DNA from: Rusavskia elegans
Lineage: Eukaryota; Ascomycota; Lecanoromycetes; Teloschistales; Teloschistaceae
DNA: 64,000 bases
Assembly: GCA_011316305.1 (NCBI GenBank)
Contig: SAUG01000085.1
Span: 248,001 to 312,000, forward strand
Direction of reading: 5' to 3'
In this document: positions 1 through 10,076 of the stretch, piece by piece
How the letters are laid out: every line of letters begins with the position of its first letter
How positions within the stretch are numbered: the stretch's first letter is position 1
Program-made: the position numbers and the translations under genes
The notes under the pieces: model-generated
What the model was told of the DNA's origin: nothing
The model's input: only the letters and a program-made list of their open reading frames with translations
Databases searched by the model: none

Positions 1-79
1 CCTTACATACATGTTTTATCGAAGTCGCGGATGTGTTTCGTAGATGTCCCTTTTCTTAGACCAATTCTCTAATCGACCC

Positions 80-644
80 TCACTTCGCCTTTTCACCCAT
101 CAAAGCCGTCAAATATCCTTCGAGGTCGAACTTGGGGTCGTTTGGATCTGATATGACTGTTTCAAGCAACATCAGTAAGCTATCCCCTCGCTCGTAAATA
201 CGCGATGACCACCATGCTGCTAAGAGAAGGCTGCTAGGTTGACATGCTGCACCAGGCTCTGCGTCTCGCAAAACGTCCGCTGTGCCATCACAATAACTGC
301 ACTTCCACGCTCTGAGCTCGACGATAGAAGTCATAACCCACCTTCTCCACCCTCCGTAACACTTTCTTGTGGCATGTTCTTCTTCTTGAACTCGGCTTTC
401 GCTTGCGTTATTAACGACGCTTGATGTGCGAAGTCTCGGTCGACCTTGGCTTTGTGGTTCCGGGCGTTGATGTTGGATTGATGATAGAGACCGTAGCCAA
501 CACCGGCGAAAAGAGCGCTGTAACGAAGGACCTGGAAAGTAGTAGTCAGCATTACGAGCTGCAGATGTTTCGCACCCAGTAGCTGGTATTGGATATCTCA
601 TCGCATGTGGTGCAGTCACTTACATTGACGCCGGCGCTTGCCAT
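80..644 (-). CDS. TIM11: Mitochondrial F1Fo-ATP synthase subunit e
   Basis: Small inner-membrane Fo subunit that helps ATP synthase dimerise and shapes cristae. I read three exons on the minus strand: 644-624, 531-342 and 147-80, with introns opening GTAAGT and GTGGGT and closing CAG. They join in phase to give 92 aa, the usual length of the family. The protein begins MASAGVN then VLRYSALFAGVGYGLYHQ, a single N-terminal membrane segment carrying the GxGxG-type glycine motif that packs dimers (GVGYG). A charged coiled helix follows and the end reads DPNDPKFDLEGYL, a conserved fungal subunit e tail. The first exon codes for only seven residues, so a simple ORF scan misses the true start. It diverges from the dynein intermediate chain gene across a 432-bp spacer. 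Exon borders come from reading frame and consensus only. Confidence 0.88.
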
Positions 645-1076
645 GGCGGGGAGGAGCGACACGGACTGTCAAGAACTGGCAATAGAGAGCAAAGAACAAT
701 AGGAGGGAATGTGCGGATATTGAATTGAGATCCAATGGCTTATGGAAAGGTCTGTACGAGGTAGGCCGGGGTGACGGATAATATTTTTAGCAGGGGGATC
801 CTTATGCACATGCACTTCAACTTATGCACGCTGCAGCTTCCGACTTGGCTCAGCCTTATCAAAATCGCGGGCCCGCATGAGGCGAGAAAACAACATTCTC
901 AATTCTCAACGTCAAGCACTCGGACGGAGCAGTGTGGAGGTGTTCGTTGTTTAGATCGGCTCTGCGCATATAGATTACGCAAGCTCATCCTGCCAGCAAT
1001 ACCAAAAAACCAGGAAATCGCCGGAAGGGGAAGCCTGAAGACCCCGACAGTACTCACATAGCCATTGTCAGCAAGC
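645..1076. promoter_or_regulatory. Divergent promoter region between subunit e and dynein intermediate chain
   Basis: This 432-bp spacer separates the start codons of two divergently transcribed genes and must hold both promoters and 5' leaders. I see no gene, strong repeat or clear TATA box in it; ORFs here are short and unlike known proteins. Confidence 0.5.
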
Positions 1077-3246
1077 ATGCAACGCAGGGATGAAATCCTC
1101 GCTAAGAAGGCAAAGCTCGCTGAGCTCAGGAGGCAACGAGAAGAGCGCGAACGAAAACAGAAGGAGCTTTCACAGCGTGAAGGCATTGGGGAGGCGCCTT
1201 CAGAGGTATATCAAATACACCAGGCAATTGTAGGACAGAGCTGACTCTCTCAGATAGCACCGACACCACCTACTCGTACTACAGACAGAAGAGACCTTGA
1301 CAACATCGTCGATGATCTGTTGGGGGGAAAACGGGCAAGTTTAGGAGCCACATCTACACCCACAGGGAGGAGAAATCGTCCAACGTCTACTGCCGATCTA
1401 TCGCAAGGGGTGAATGATATTGCGATTGAACCCTTGCCGAAGGAGCCCCAAGTGCAGACTGCATCGGTCGCTACTCAGACTCTCTCCACCACTCCCATCT
1501 CAGTCAATTATGAATTCATCCCGACTACACAATATGTACCAGAAGTCGTTTCATACAGCAAAGCTATCCAGACATCCGAGATTGGATCCCCACCAAGGCG
1601 GAGACGATCCCTTGAAGCCCATTCCGGTTCCGAGTCGGACAACTCCCACTCACCATCACGTTCACCAAGAAAGCTGAAGCGTCGCAGCAGGAGGGAACGA
1701 GAGCGAGACGAGGAATTACGCCAGAACCTTAGAAGGGAGATCGAAGAAGAGCTCAAAGCTGCCCAGAAACAAGTTTCAGACGTCGACCCTACAGAACCCA
1801 AGTACCCTGCGCGCCCGTTGACGGACGAAGAGCTCAACGCCGTAACCGCCTCCGACGATTTCCTGGACTTTGTGGAAAAGTCGAGCAAAGTCATTGAAAG
1901 AGCTCTCGATCAGGATTACAATGTACTTGCTGATTATGGTCTCGAAGGTGTTGCCGGAGAGGAATCGGATGAAGACGGGATACGGCAAATAGCACAATTT
2001 TATGATGAGCGATGGAGCAAGAAGCGTATGATCAGCGACATCGACTTCTCACCACGAGTAAGCTCCAGCCCTTCTCTTGGATCCGTTCCGCTGACTCCAG
2101 GGACAGTTTCCAGAGCTGCTGCTGGCTTCATATACAAAGAATCCCTCGGCTCCTGCAGATCCTGCTGGCCTACTACAAGTCTGGAATCTGCATCTAAGGT
2201 CACGACCAGAATACACGTTCCATTCGACATCCGATCTCCTGACCGCCCGATTTTCCCCGTTCCACCCCTCATTGCTCATAGGAGGCACTTACAGCGGGCA
2301 GATTCTCCTTTGGGATACTCGATCTCGCTCTGCGCTACCATCTCAGAAAACACCCCTCACAGGCGCAGCTAACGGAGGCCACACGCATCCCGTTTACTCA
2401 ATCACTACTGTTGGGACCCAAAACGCCAACAATATCATATCATGCTCCACGGATGGCGTGGTTTGTGGATGGACAGCCGACATGCTATCCAAGCCCCAGG
2501 ACTATCTCATTCTTACCGCGCCCCCGCCCAGCAAGACCGAAGATCTGTCGCCGCTCTGCATGGGCTTTCCAGCAGCTGATCCGACGTCTTTCCTTGTGGG
2601 TACTGAAGAAGGCACCATCTACCCGTGCCATCGGTATGAGCGTGCCGGCGCTGGAGCAGGCACCGACGCCCGGTTGCGATATAAAGGACACACAGCTCCA
2701 GTGACGAGCTTGGACTTCCATCCGGCCCGAGGTCCAATAGACTTTGGAGATCTCTTCTTATCAACGGGGCTAGACTGGTCCATCAAGCTTTGGAAGTCTC
2801 GCCCGGCAACATCGACGTCAGTTGCTGCTCCTTCCATCACAGGTGTTTCAGGCTCCAGCGGCGAAATTGCCGAACCATTGCTAGATCTTCCCCGTGAAGA
2901 CGTAGTCTACGACGCCAAGTGGTCGCCATCCAAACCCGGAGTCTTCTCGGCCGTTGACGGAGCAGGAAACGTAGAGGTATGGGATCTGGCAGTAGACACC
3001 GAGGTTCCCGTCGCTCGCACTTCACCGGAACCAAACAAGCAGACGCAAGGCGCCTTTGCAGCAAAGAGCCTCAATAAAGTCGCTTGGGAAATCAAAGACG
3101 GTAAGAGGCTGGCGGCAGGAGGCGCGGCGGGCGTCCTGAGCGTCTTTGAAGTCGGGGCTGCTTTGTCTGGCGAGAATGTTCGATCGGAGGAGTGGACGGG
3201 GATGAAGAGGCTTACTGGGCGCTTGGAACGGGGTGGTGGTCGCTAA
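1077..3246 (+). CDS. PAC11: Cytoplasmic dynein intermediate chain (WD40 protein)
   Basis: Scaffold subunit of cytoplasmic dynein that ties the heavy chain to light chains and dynactin for nuclear and vesicle transport. Three exons: 1077-1205, 1254-2057 and 2107-3246 (introns 48 and 49 nt), giving 690 aa. The N terminus is the charged single helix that binds dynactin p150 (MQRRDEILAKKAKLAELRRQ). Two light-chain (LC8) sites of the TQT class are visible: VATQT at residues 115-119 and KAIQT at 146-150. A basic/acidic coiled stretch follows, then WD40 repeats from about residue 310 (FPELLLASYTKN, GGTYSGQILLWDTR, GHTAPVTSLDFHP, STGLDWSIKLWK, VEVWDL). The second intron was placed so that DFSPR joins FPELLLASY, the conserved family sequence. 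Total length fits the fungal family (about 650-720 aa). Confidence 0.93.
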
Positions 3247-3544
3247 TGCAGCGTGTTGGGAATGTCACAGCGGTAATGAGAACCGTCAATAACGTCTTAG
3301 GTGAACTCAACGACAGCTTCGGTTTCCTCGATGAGTAGCTAGCTGGAGTCGTGTGTTCCCCCTCTTCAATCCTTTTCCAGCGATACAAACATATCGAGAC
3401 AACGATTGGTCGATCACATTCTTTTTAGCTGGGAATTCGTAGCCAATGCATCGATACCCTCGATCGTCAAATATCAAGCTATCAAGAAGAACCCCCCTCT
3501 TCTCACTCCCTATTACTCCCACCTGACTCTCAATCAACACCTCA

Positions 3545-3575
3545 ATGGCGACGTTCTCGCTTTCGATTATGTTGC

Positions 3576-3616
<41 letters not shown>

Positions 3617-3682
3617 GTTGCTGCAACGTTGACTTTTCTGAACAATGTTTATATGGTAGGCCGCATCTGTCGCATCTTGTAA
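3545..3682 (+). CDS. Possible small poly-alanine membrane peptide (45 codons)
   Basis: An ORF of 45 codons starting MATFSLSIMLH, followed by 13 alanines and VAATLTFLNNVYMVGRI. The leader before it is pyrimidine-rich and ends CACCTCAATGG, a good fungal start context. The alanine run plus flanking hydrophobics could form one membrane helix or a signal-like segment. Against it: the repeat is a plain GCT microsatellite, I recognise no homologue, and no downstream exon is evident, although GT donors occur near the end. It may equally be chance coding in a repeat. Confidence 0.2.
3578..3613 (+). repeat. Trinucleotide microsatellite (GCT)12
   Basis: Twelve uninterrupted GCT units, followed by GCC. 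Read in the ATG frame at 3545 they code for alanine; in the next frame for cysteine or leucine. Likely length-polymorphic between strains. Confidence 0.97.
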
Positions 3683-4568
3683 GGATTTGGCTTTGGCCTC
3701 TTAAGTTATTGCTTTTCTTTCTTATTCCATCTCTGCTCGGTCGATGGTGGGGGTTTGGGTGTCTGTTAAGCTAAGAGTCGTGATGAGCGGGATGGGATAT
3801 CTAAGTTTGGATATTGGAAGGGGGGGTGTGTCTTTTGGTTTAGATATTTGGTCTTGTGGTGATGTATTGGGCTTGCGTTAGAGGGTTATTTTGATGGTTA
3901 TTGGGGTTTTGAGATACCTAAAGGTAAGATGAGGACTTGATACCACCCTCGCGCGTGGTTGCTATGTGCTTCTACTTTTACTATCTCTTCTGCTTTTGCT
4001 CGATTCGTTTTGATTTCTGCTTTATGCTTAGCCAGCATCCATCCATGCTGCACCGTGATTGATTACCTTCGATTCAGCAATATATCTATTGATCCTAACC
4101 ACCCATCCTTCATCCTTCATCCATCCACCCATCCAACCCCCGCAACTCCACAACCACCAGAAACCTCCTCGCTCGTTTTGCTCATCCCTCCATTCTCTAT
4201 AGAAAGCTAGCGTCAAAGCTAGCGTACAGCTTGTAATTGTGATTGTAAAATACTGGCCCCATTGATTCCACGGCGACAAAATACCAATCTCCCTAGCTGC
4301 CTGGCTGCTTATACATCTCCATCTCTACTCATACCCATACCCATACTCATACCCAACGGCAACGCCTGAAGACGCGAACCGCACACGTCGATACATGCGC
4401 TTACGACCGGCCTATATAACCCGCAGCTGATTTGTCTTTAGCGGGGGACTGGATACCCGGGACTGAATGGGAGATAATAGATGCTGGGGATTTCAGACAG
4501 GGCTGGGAGTGTTGTATGTTTTACTGTGGTTTGGTTTGGAGGGGTGGGCTGGCGATTGGAGTGAAGCG

Positions 4569-4602
4569 GAGAGGGGAGGAGAGGAGAGGAGAGGAGAGGA
4601 GA
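4569..4602 (+). repeat. GGAGA pentanucleotide array
   Basis: A purine run built from GGAGA/GAGGA units on the plus strand, followed by a 25-nt T tract at 4645-4669. Simple-sequence DNA in the convergent spacer; no coding role seen. Confidence 0.9.
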
Positions 4603-5570
4603 TGAGACGTATTCCTTGGGTGCCAGGATGTTGGTGCTGTGATGTTTTTTTTTTTTTTTTTTTTTTTTTGAATGTATGAGTGGAGTGATGTGGTGTTTGA
4701 GATGGTGAGGTAAGGGGAGGGGAGGGGAGGATTTGTGAATGAAAGCATGTTTTTCTTTTTCTTTCATCTACCTTAAACGGGAGTTTCCAGAAACGGACAC
4801 ATTCTGAGGGCGCTAGAGGACGAGAAGAAGGAAACGGGATGAGGAGTGGGGGCGGTTGGTGGTTTTGGTTGGGTATTGGGATATGGCGGGTGCTGGCATA
4901 ATGAGATAAGAAAAGAGCAAGGGAAAGGGAAGAGTGCAGATGGAGATGGAGATGGCATGGTTCGTAAAGATGGAAATATATTGAAGATAGCTTGAAGAGG
5001 ACGCTAGCGGAGATGGATGTATTTGTTGTTGGTTGAGCATGTGGGAGAGGGGGTTTTTGTGGTGGTCAAAGAGAGAATTAGAGGTTGTAGTTGATGGGAG
5101 TAGGGTAACTGGGGGTTTTTTTTCTCTTCTTTTTTCTATAAATGGGGATCCATTACCGTTTTTCTGAGATGTGATAGGATGTGGCTGGTAAGGAGGAAGT
5201 GTATGGGTCTGTGATACTTCACTGCTGCGACTGTGAAGGGGCTTTTTTGAGTCATGATGGTGATGGGGAAGTGATGGCAGGAGTGCTGGAAGTAGGGATG
5301 AGATGGGTACTAAGGATAGATTGAAGTAGCTAAGTTAGGTTGTAGAGAACAGGACGCAGAAGGGGATAGAGGCATTTGGTGTTTGCGGAAGAGGGAGCAG
5401 ACGGTGCAGCTATTTTATGTCTTGCAGAAGTGAAGATGAAGCATCGAGCAGCAATGGCTTTGAATACGCTAGCGTCTGGCGGCTGTGAAATCGGGTTGTT
5501 CTACGACTCAGATAGATAAAATTCAAGCTATAATCGCAGAATACATGTATGAATAGATCAGGGATTCGCG

Positions 5571-8089
5571 CTACAGATGGGGTATATACTTACTCCAGCC
5601 AACTTCCTCGTACACGCCAACGGGTACATGTCGAAGACTGATGAAGGATTCGACGATGATGAAGACGCGAGAGAAAATATACAAACATCCAATCATGACC
5701 AGAGAGATCGAAGCTAGGAGCCACATGCCAAGTAATAGACTCCGCTTGACAGACGCAGCAAGCTTTTCGGACCAGCGTTGGGGATGTTCCGTTCCGCGGT
5801 CGTCAGAGGAGATATAAATCGTTGGGTACCCACCTGCCATCATTGCTGGCTTCTCCTGAGTTGAAACCTTTCTCCACAAGCCTTTCTGGTAAACCGCATG
5901 AGCGATGAAGAGTGCAGCAGCGATCGCAGGTACCAGAATCAGAACGATGGCGGAAAGTCTCCACAGCAGACCCTCCACGTGGCTAGGAAATTTGTAGTTC
6001 CACAAAGGGAGATGAAGGCCTCCATAGAGCAAACCTGGCAACATCGTGACGGCAATGCCGGGACCAGGATCGAGGTCGCCAAGCTCGCGATAACGATAGT
6101 AGAGGCGTTTCAGGAAGGGGATGTATCGGCCTGAGAAGCCGGGTGGGCCCCAGAGGGCGGAATGGAGTTCTTCAATGATGGGACCGTGCCAGCCGACTAG
6201 CAAAGCGCGGGTGGTGAAATAGGCGGATCGGATGGTATCAGCTTGGTTTTCGAAGGAGAGGAAAGGGGTGGTGTTGGAGTCTGACGGACGTTTTGTTGAT
6301 GATGCCAGCTCATCACGAAGGGCGGAGCCGGCGAGTTGCCATCTTCTGATATCTTTTTCCGAGAGAGAGATCGTGAGTGGGAAATGGTGGACGATGGTTG
6401 CCGGATCGATTCGGGCAAGGGGCAGTCTTTCTCGGAGATCGTCTGGTACTTGGGCGATCCTGTCTGGCTTTCGAAATCGACGCCGTGCAGTTTTCCCTGG
6501 GAGGGTATTACCTCTCCATTCTCTTGTGACAAAGGCCATCGGACCGATGCCGTTCTCTACAAACGATCCGGTTGTAATGGTGCTGATTGTCTGGACCCCA
6601 TCCGCTGCCTTGCAATTGAATCCGTGACATATGTATTCGGATTGTGTGGCGGGGTCTGCTGGTGTGGAGTTTCTCGAATCATTGTCTGATCCTGCTCGGG
6701 TCACTGAAGGGGCGTCGCTCTGAATTCTCGATCCCAGAGACTGGTCTTCACGACCTCCATGTTGCGCTATCAATGACGGGAGCGCAGAGGTTACCGTTGC
6801 TGGTGCTGTCTCTGTTTGGCCAACGTAAAAGCCACGACCTGCAGGGGTTCCCTGATATAAGTGTCCATGGCTCTCAGCGGCGTGACCAGATTGCAATTGA
6901 GTGACGATGACATCTTTACCGACGGATGGCGTTGGTGGGAGGTCCCTGTTTAGCTGATATTTCGATGCATCTATGTGATCTTGCATGCGTTCCGCTGGAT
7001 CATTTGAACTTGGTGAATTGTTCGGTATGTGTGGATTGTACATAAGGTATGCTGCCTCCGATACGTTACGACCTGGCCAGAGATCAAACTTTTTGCTGGC
7101 TAGTCTGACCGGACGGTATTCATTCGGAATCGGAGGGTTGCGGTATGGTGAAGTGCCAAAGTAAGGATTTCGCACCAACATCAACGCAATGACTTCGTCC
7201 GGGATCTTAGACGTCACATCCATGGGCTCCTCGATGTCCATAGGCTTGTTGAACCATAGCACGTACATGATCAGAGCGCATCCGGCGTGCACAAGCACAT
7301 GAACCTCGAGTACGCTGAGCGGTAGACCGACCGCCTTACGGGACAAGCACTGAAGGACCGTCCAAGAGATTTGTAAGAGGACGAATCCTTTTGCCAGCCA
7401 GCTTGCCTTACTTTTGTCTTTGATATCAGCGTCAGCGACTTCGAAAAAGTAACCCTTCTCAGCTAAATGTATGAGACCACTGGGAGTTAATAGAATCCTC
7501 TCGAGTCGGTCATGTAGATGATGTACGTTGACTGCCAAGCCACCCATGAGGACGTAAAAGCCATAGGTATGCGAAAAGGATGCTGTTTTTGCTGCATTAC
7601 TCTACTGAACCGGTCAACATGTGAAAGCTTGGTTAGATCTGACGTAAAGAAGACTTACCTTTTGGAATTGGGAGGGGCCACTATCCTTTTCAGCCCGTGC
7701 GTTATTGCTCGAACTATATTTGTCGCAGCTTCTGACCCGAGTCTGGAAAGCTCAGCGGCAAGAGCCCTGGATTGTTGGAACTGCTTGAAGGCTGTCAAGA
7801 CACCAAGTTCTGGTGCAAAAGTGTTGAAAGTAAGCCATCTCCACTTGAGTCTGTAATTTGCAATATCCGAAGCTCCGGGTGTTTTGACGTTGGGATGAAA
7901 GGCAGTCCATAGGCAAAGAGCGAGGGTGAAAGTACAACTGTAGAGCAGTCCCCATGTGCCTCGTCCATCGGGCTCGGCGACAAAAGATGGTGCGTACTGT
8001 GTTTGTAGTGCTGTAAGATTCCGTGTTGGTGCTGCTTGGGAGAGATGTGTGTATACACTAAGCTCAGTTATAGCCAACAGAGAAGCCAT
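5571..8089 (-). CDS. Large fungal multi-pass membrane protein of unknown function
   Basis: Two exons, 8089-7659 and 7599-5571, joined by a 59-nt intron (donor GTAAGT) give 819 aa. The first exon has a hydrophobic N terminus (MASLLAITELSVYTHL) and the conserved stretch EPDGRGTWGLLYSC with a membrane helix rich in F, L and C. After the intron come SFSHTYGFYVLMGGLAV, a second hydrophobic segment near LAKGFVLLQISWTVLQ, and the motif SVLEVHVLVHAGCALIMYVLWFNKP, typical of a family common in filamentous fungi. Residues 290-480 or so are polar and poorly conserved. The last third carries three or more helices (LYGGLHLPLWNYKFP, LSAIVLILVPAIAAALFI, MWLLASISLVMIGCLYIF). I know no assigned function for this family. 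The splice acceptor (GTAGAG) was chosen because it alone keeps the frame. Confidence 0.78.
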
Positions 8090-8999
8090 GGATTGGCTCC
8101 CATCAAGGTACTGACAACATGTGCTTTATGAGGGGGAGGTGCAAGCACAAGGAAAAAAGGCATCAGTGCGAAATATACAAGCTTGATCGGCCATGCACCT
8201 CTGCACAGCTTGAAACAGGGCTGTGCTGGAAATAGCAAGGGAACATGCAACTTCGCCAGCACTACTAGCCAATGAGTCGACGATCAAAGCCGAGCACCAT
8301 TGAATCCATTAGCAGGACTTACGAGGGTCCCCCTAAAACTTTGACCTGATGGCGAACAGGGAGATGAACATGTTAGCGAGTACTGACTTGCCTTGGGTAT
8401 TGTCTGCTCGGTCACACTTAAGATTCAAAAAATTCAAGAGTCGACCACCAATGTAGAATCAGAATTGCTTACCGAGTAGTAGGCATCCGTAGGAGGTGGA
8501 GAGGTATGGCTCAATTTTGTCCAGGGGGTCGGAACCAACACCAATAGGGGGTTTCACAGTAGGAATTTGGTGCATTTAAATGGACCTTTTACATCATCTG
8601 AATGGGTTGAACTCTGAACGTACCCGCTTTCGTGCATTTAAATGCACCAAATTCCTGTTGTGAAACCCCCTAATGAGCTCATGGAGAAGAGGCAGCGCTT
8701 AGTGGTGACTTCTGCTTCTCCGTTCTCCGAACCCACTCTCCATGCAAGCAGGATCGATCACCGAAAAGGACAACAAATGCGCAGAAAATGCTGCAGAGTG
8801 CACTGGTAGCATTCGTGATTACCAATAGCTAGCCAATAAGAAAGCCCAAGATGGATACCTCCAATGCTATTTACTATCAGGCTAAGAGTGATATCATTAT
8901 GGACACAAGGAAAGCGGCCGTCATTCATGATCCATCGTGGCCATCGCCCGCATGATCAAGGACCTCGTTCGAGACCATTCTCGTATCAAGAACTGACTA
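8090..8999. other. Intergenic region carrying a MITE
   Basis: No protein-coding gene is evident between the membrane-protein start and the 3' end of the CYSTM gene. The only structured element is the inverted-repeat MITE listed separately. Confidence 0.6.
8547..8670. mobile_element. 124-bp MITE with 35-bp terminal inverted repeats (Tc1/mariner type)
   Basis: The two ends are inverted copies: GGGGGTTTCACAGTAGG on the left and GGGGGTTTCACAACAGG read inward from the right, continuing as AATTTGGTGCATTTAAATG in both. I count two mismatches over about 35 bp. TA flanks both ends (8545-8546 and 8671-8672), the target duplication of Tc1/mariner elements. The roughly 50-bp core codes for nothing, so it depends on a transposase elsewhere. 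High arm identity and lack of RIP-type decay suggest a fairly recent insertion. Confidence 0.85.
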
Positions 9000-10076
9000 T
9001 CAGTCACAATCCCCGCAGCAGTCCCCGCAGCAGTCGCAGCATTGATCACAGAGGAAGCAGCAGCCCAGACAGGCGAGACTATTAATTAAAAGCGATACGT
9101 TAGCAAACAACGTTTCCTTCTGTACGTCTAGCCTGCAGCAAAATAATTCGCGATTATTATGATCTGGGTAGAGTATAGACGCCCGGGTCCGATGATGCAA
9201 CTTGACGTAACGAGCACTCAGATGCTAGGATGATCTTTGACGTACCAGCCCTTGAGCCATCCATCATCCTTCTTCTCTTTCACAACAATCTGCTGCGGAG
9301 CGCCTGAGGGAGGGTATTCCATCTATTCAACCCAACAATGTTAGCCGGATAATTAATCACTTGCGCCGCGCTTAGGGGAAGATGTAACTTACCTGTGCGC
9401 CTTGGTTATACCCGCCATATTGCTGTGGTGGTGGGCCGCCGTAGCCTTGTTGGGGTGGATATCCACCGTAACTGTTGGTCAAAATGCGTGTCAGTATCAT
9501 GCTTCGCAGTTGCAACATGCTAGTCTTTTGCGATAATGCAGAAAGCGAATACGAATCGATTGGCAAGCCGTTTGCCCTTTTGCAAGAAAGCCGCCGTGTC
9601 GTCAAGCATTTCTTGATCGCAGAGCTCTTGCCATCTCATCCGACCGCACTTGCGCCAGATGTAGGCCCCTCACAGAAAAGGCGACTCTTAGCGCAGCTGC
9701 CGCCGAACCCTCGTCATCGTCGGTAGTCAAGTGACACATGTGCGAAATGCTCGCGGTGGAGGGTGGGTGCTTGACATGGCTATTGGCAGCCGATGTTGTG
9801 GTTCCGAGGACGGCCCGGCGGACATCTTGTACAACCTCAGATCTTTCCGACGGCGGAGATGCTGCCAGTCGGCCCTGGCGCCTCTTGGTTTATCGGAGCT
9901 CTTTATCGCGGCTGAAATGGAGCAATCTTATCATATCGAGAAGGTGTAGTGGCTGGAGCTTCCAATGACGTTTGTGTAACCTGCGCGTCCGTGGGGAAGG
10001 AAAGTGATGGCGTTGGCCCATACCTTTGCTGTGGATATTGAGGCTGGCCTCCGCCGTAGTAGCCTTGGTTCGACAT
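9000..10076 (-). CDS. CYSTM-type cysteine-rich membrane-tail protein
   Basis: Four exons on the minus strand: 10076-10024, 9471-9393, 9322-9246 and 9078-9000, giving 95 aa. The protein opens MSNQGYYGGGQPQYPQQ, continues with a Gly/Tyr/Pro/Gln-rich segment (YGGYPPQQGYGGPPPQQYGG), then KEKKDDGWLKG and a final exon almost made of cysteine (CLACLGCCFLCDQCC, CCGDCCGDCD). Proteins of this layout belong to the CYSTM family, tail-anchored through a cysteine-rich membrane module and linked to stress tolerance and metal or redox sensing. All four junctions are in phase with GTATGG, GTAAGT and GTACGT donors. The first intron is 552 nt, far longer than others here; it could hide regulatory sequence. Function in this organism is inferred only. 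Confidence 0.82.

Larger units (their letters stand above)
3247..5570. other. Convergent low-complexity intergenic region
   Basis: About 2.3 kb between the 3' ends of two convergent genes, much longer than most spacers here. It holds several simple repeats: a GCT run, CATC-rich stretches near 4085-4135, a GGAGA pentamer array, a long T tract and many purine-rich stretches on the plus strand. No convincing conserved protein is encoded. One short poly-alanine ORF is listed separately. The unusual size could hide a non-coding RNA or a fast-evolving small gene, but nothing in the sequence proves it. Confidence 0.6.

Noticed and set aside
3406..3774. 122-codon ORF with a poly-cysteine run
   Set aside because: The cysteines are the GCT microsatellite read in another frame; flanks show no coding features.
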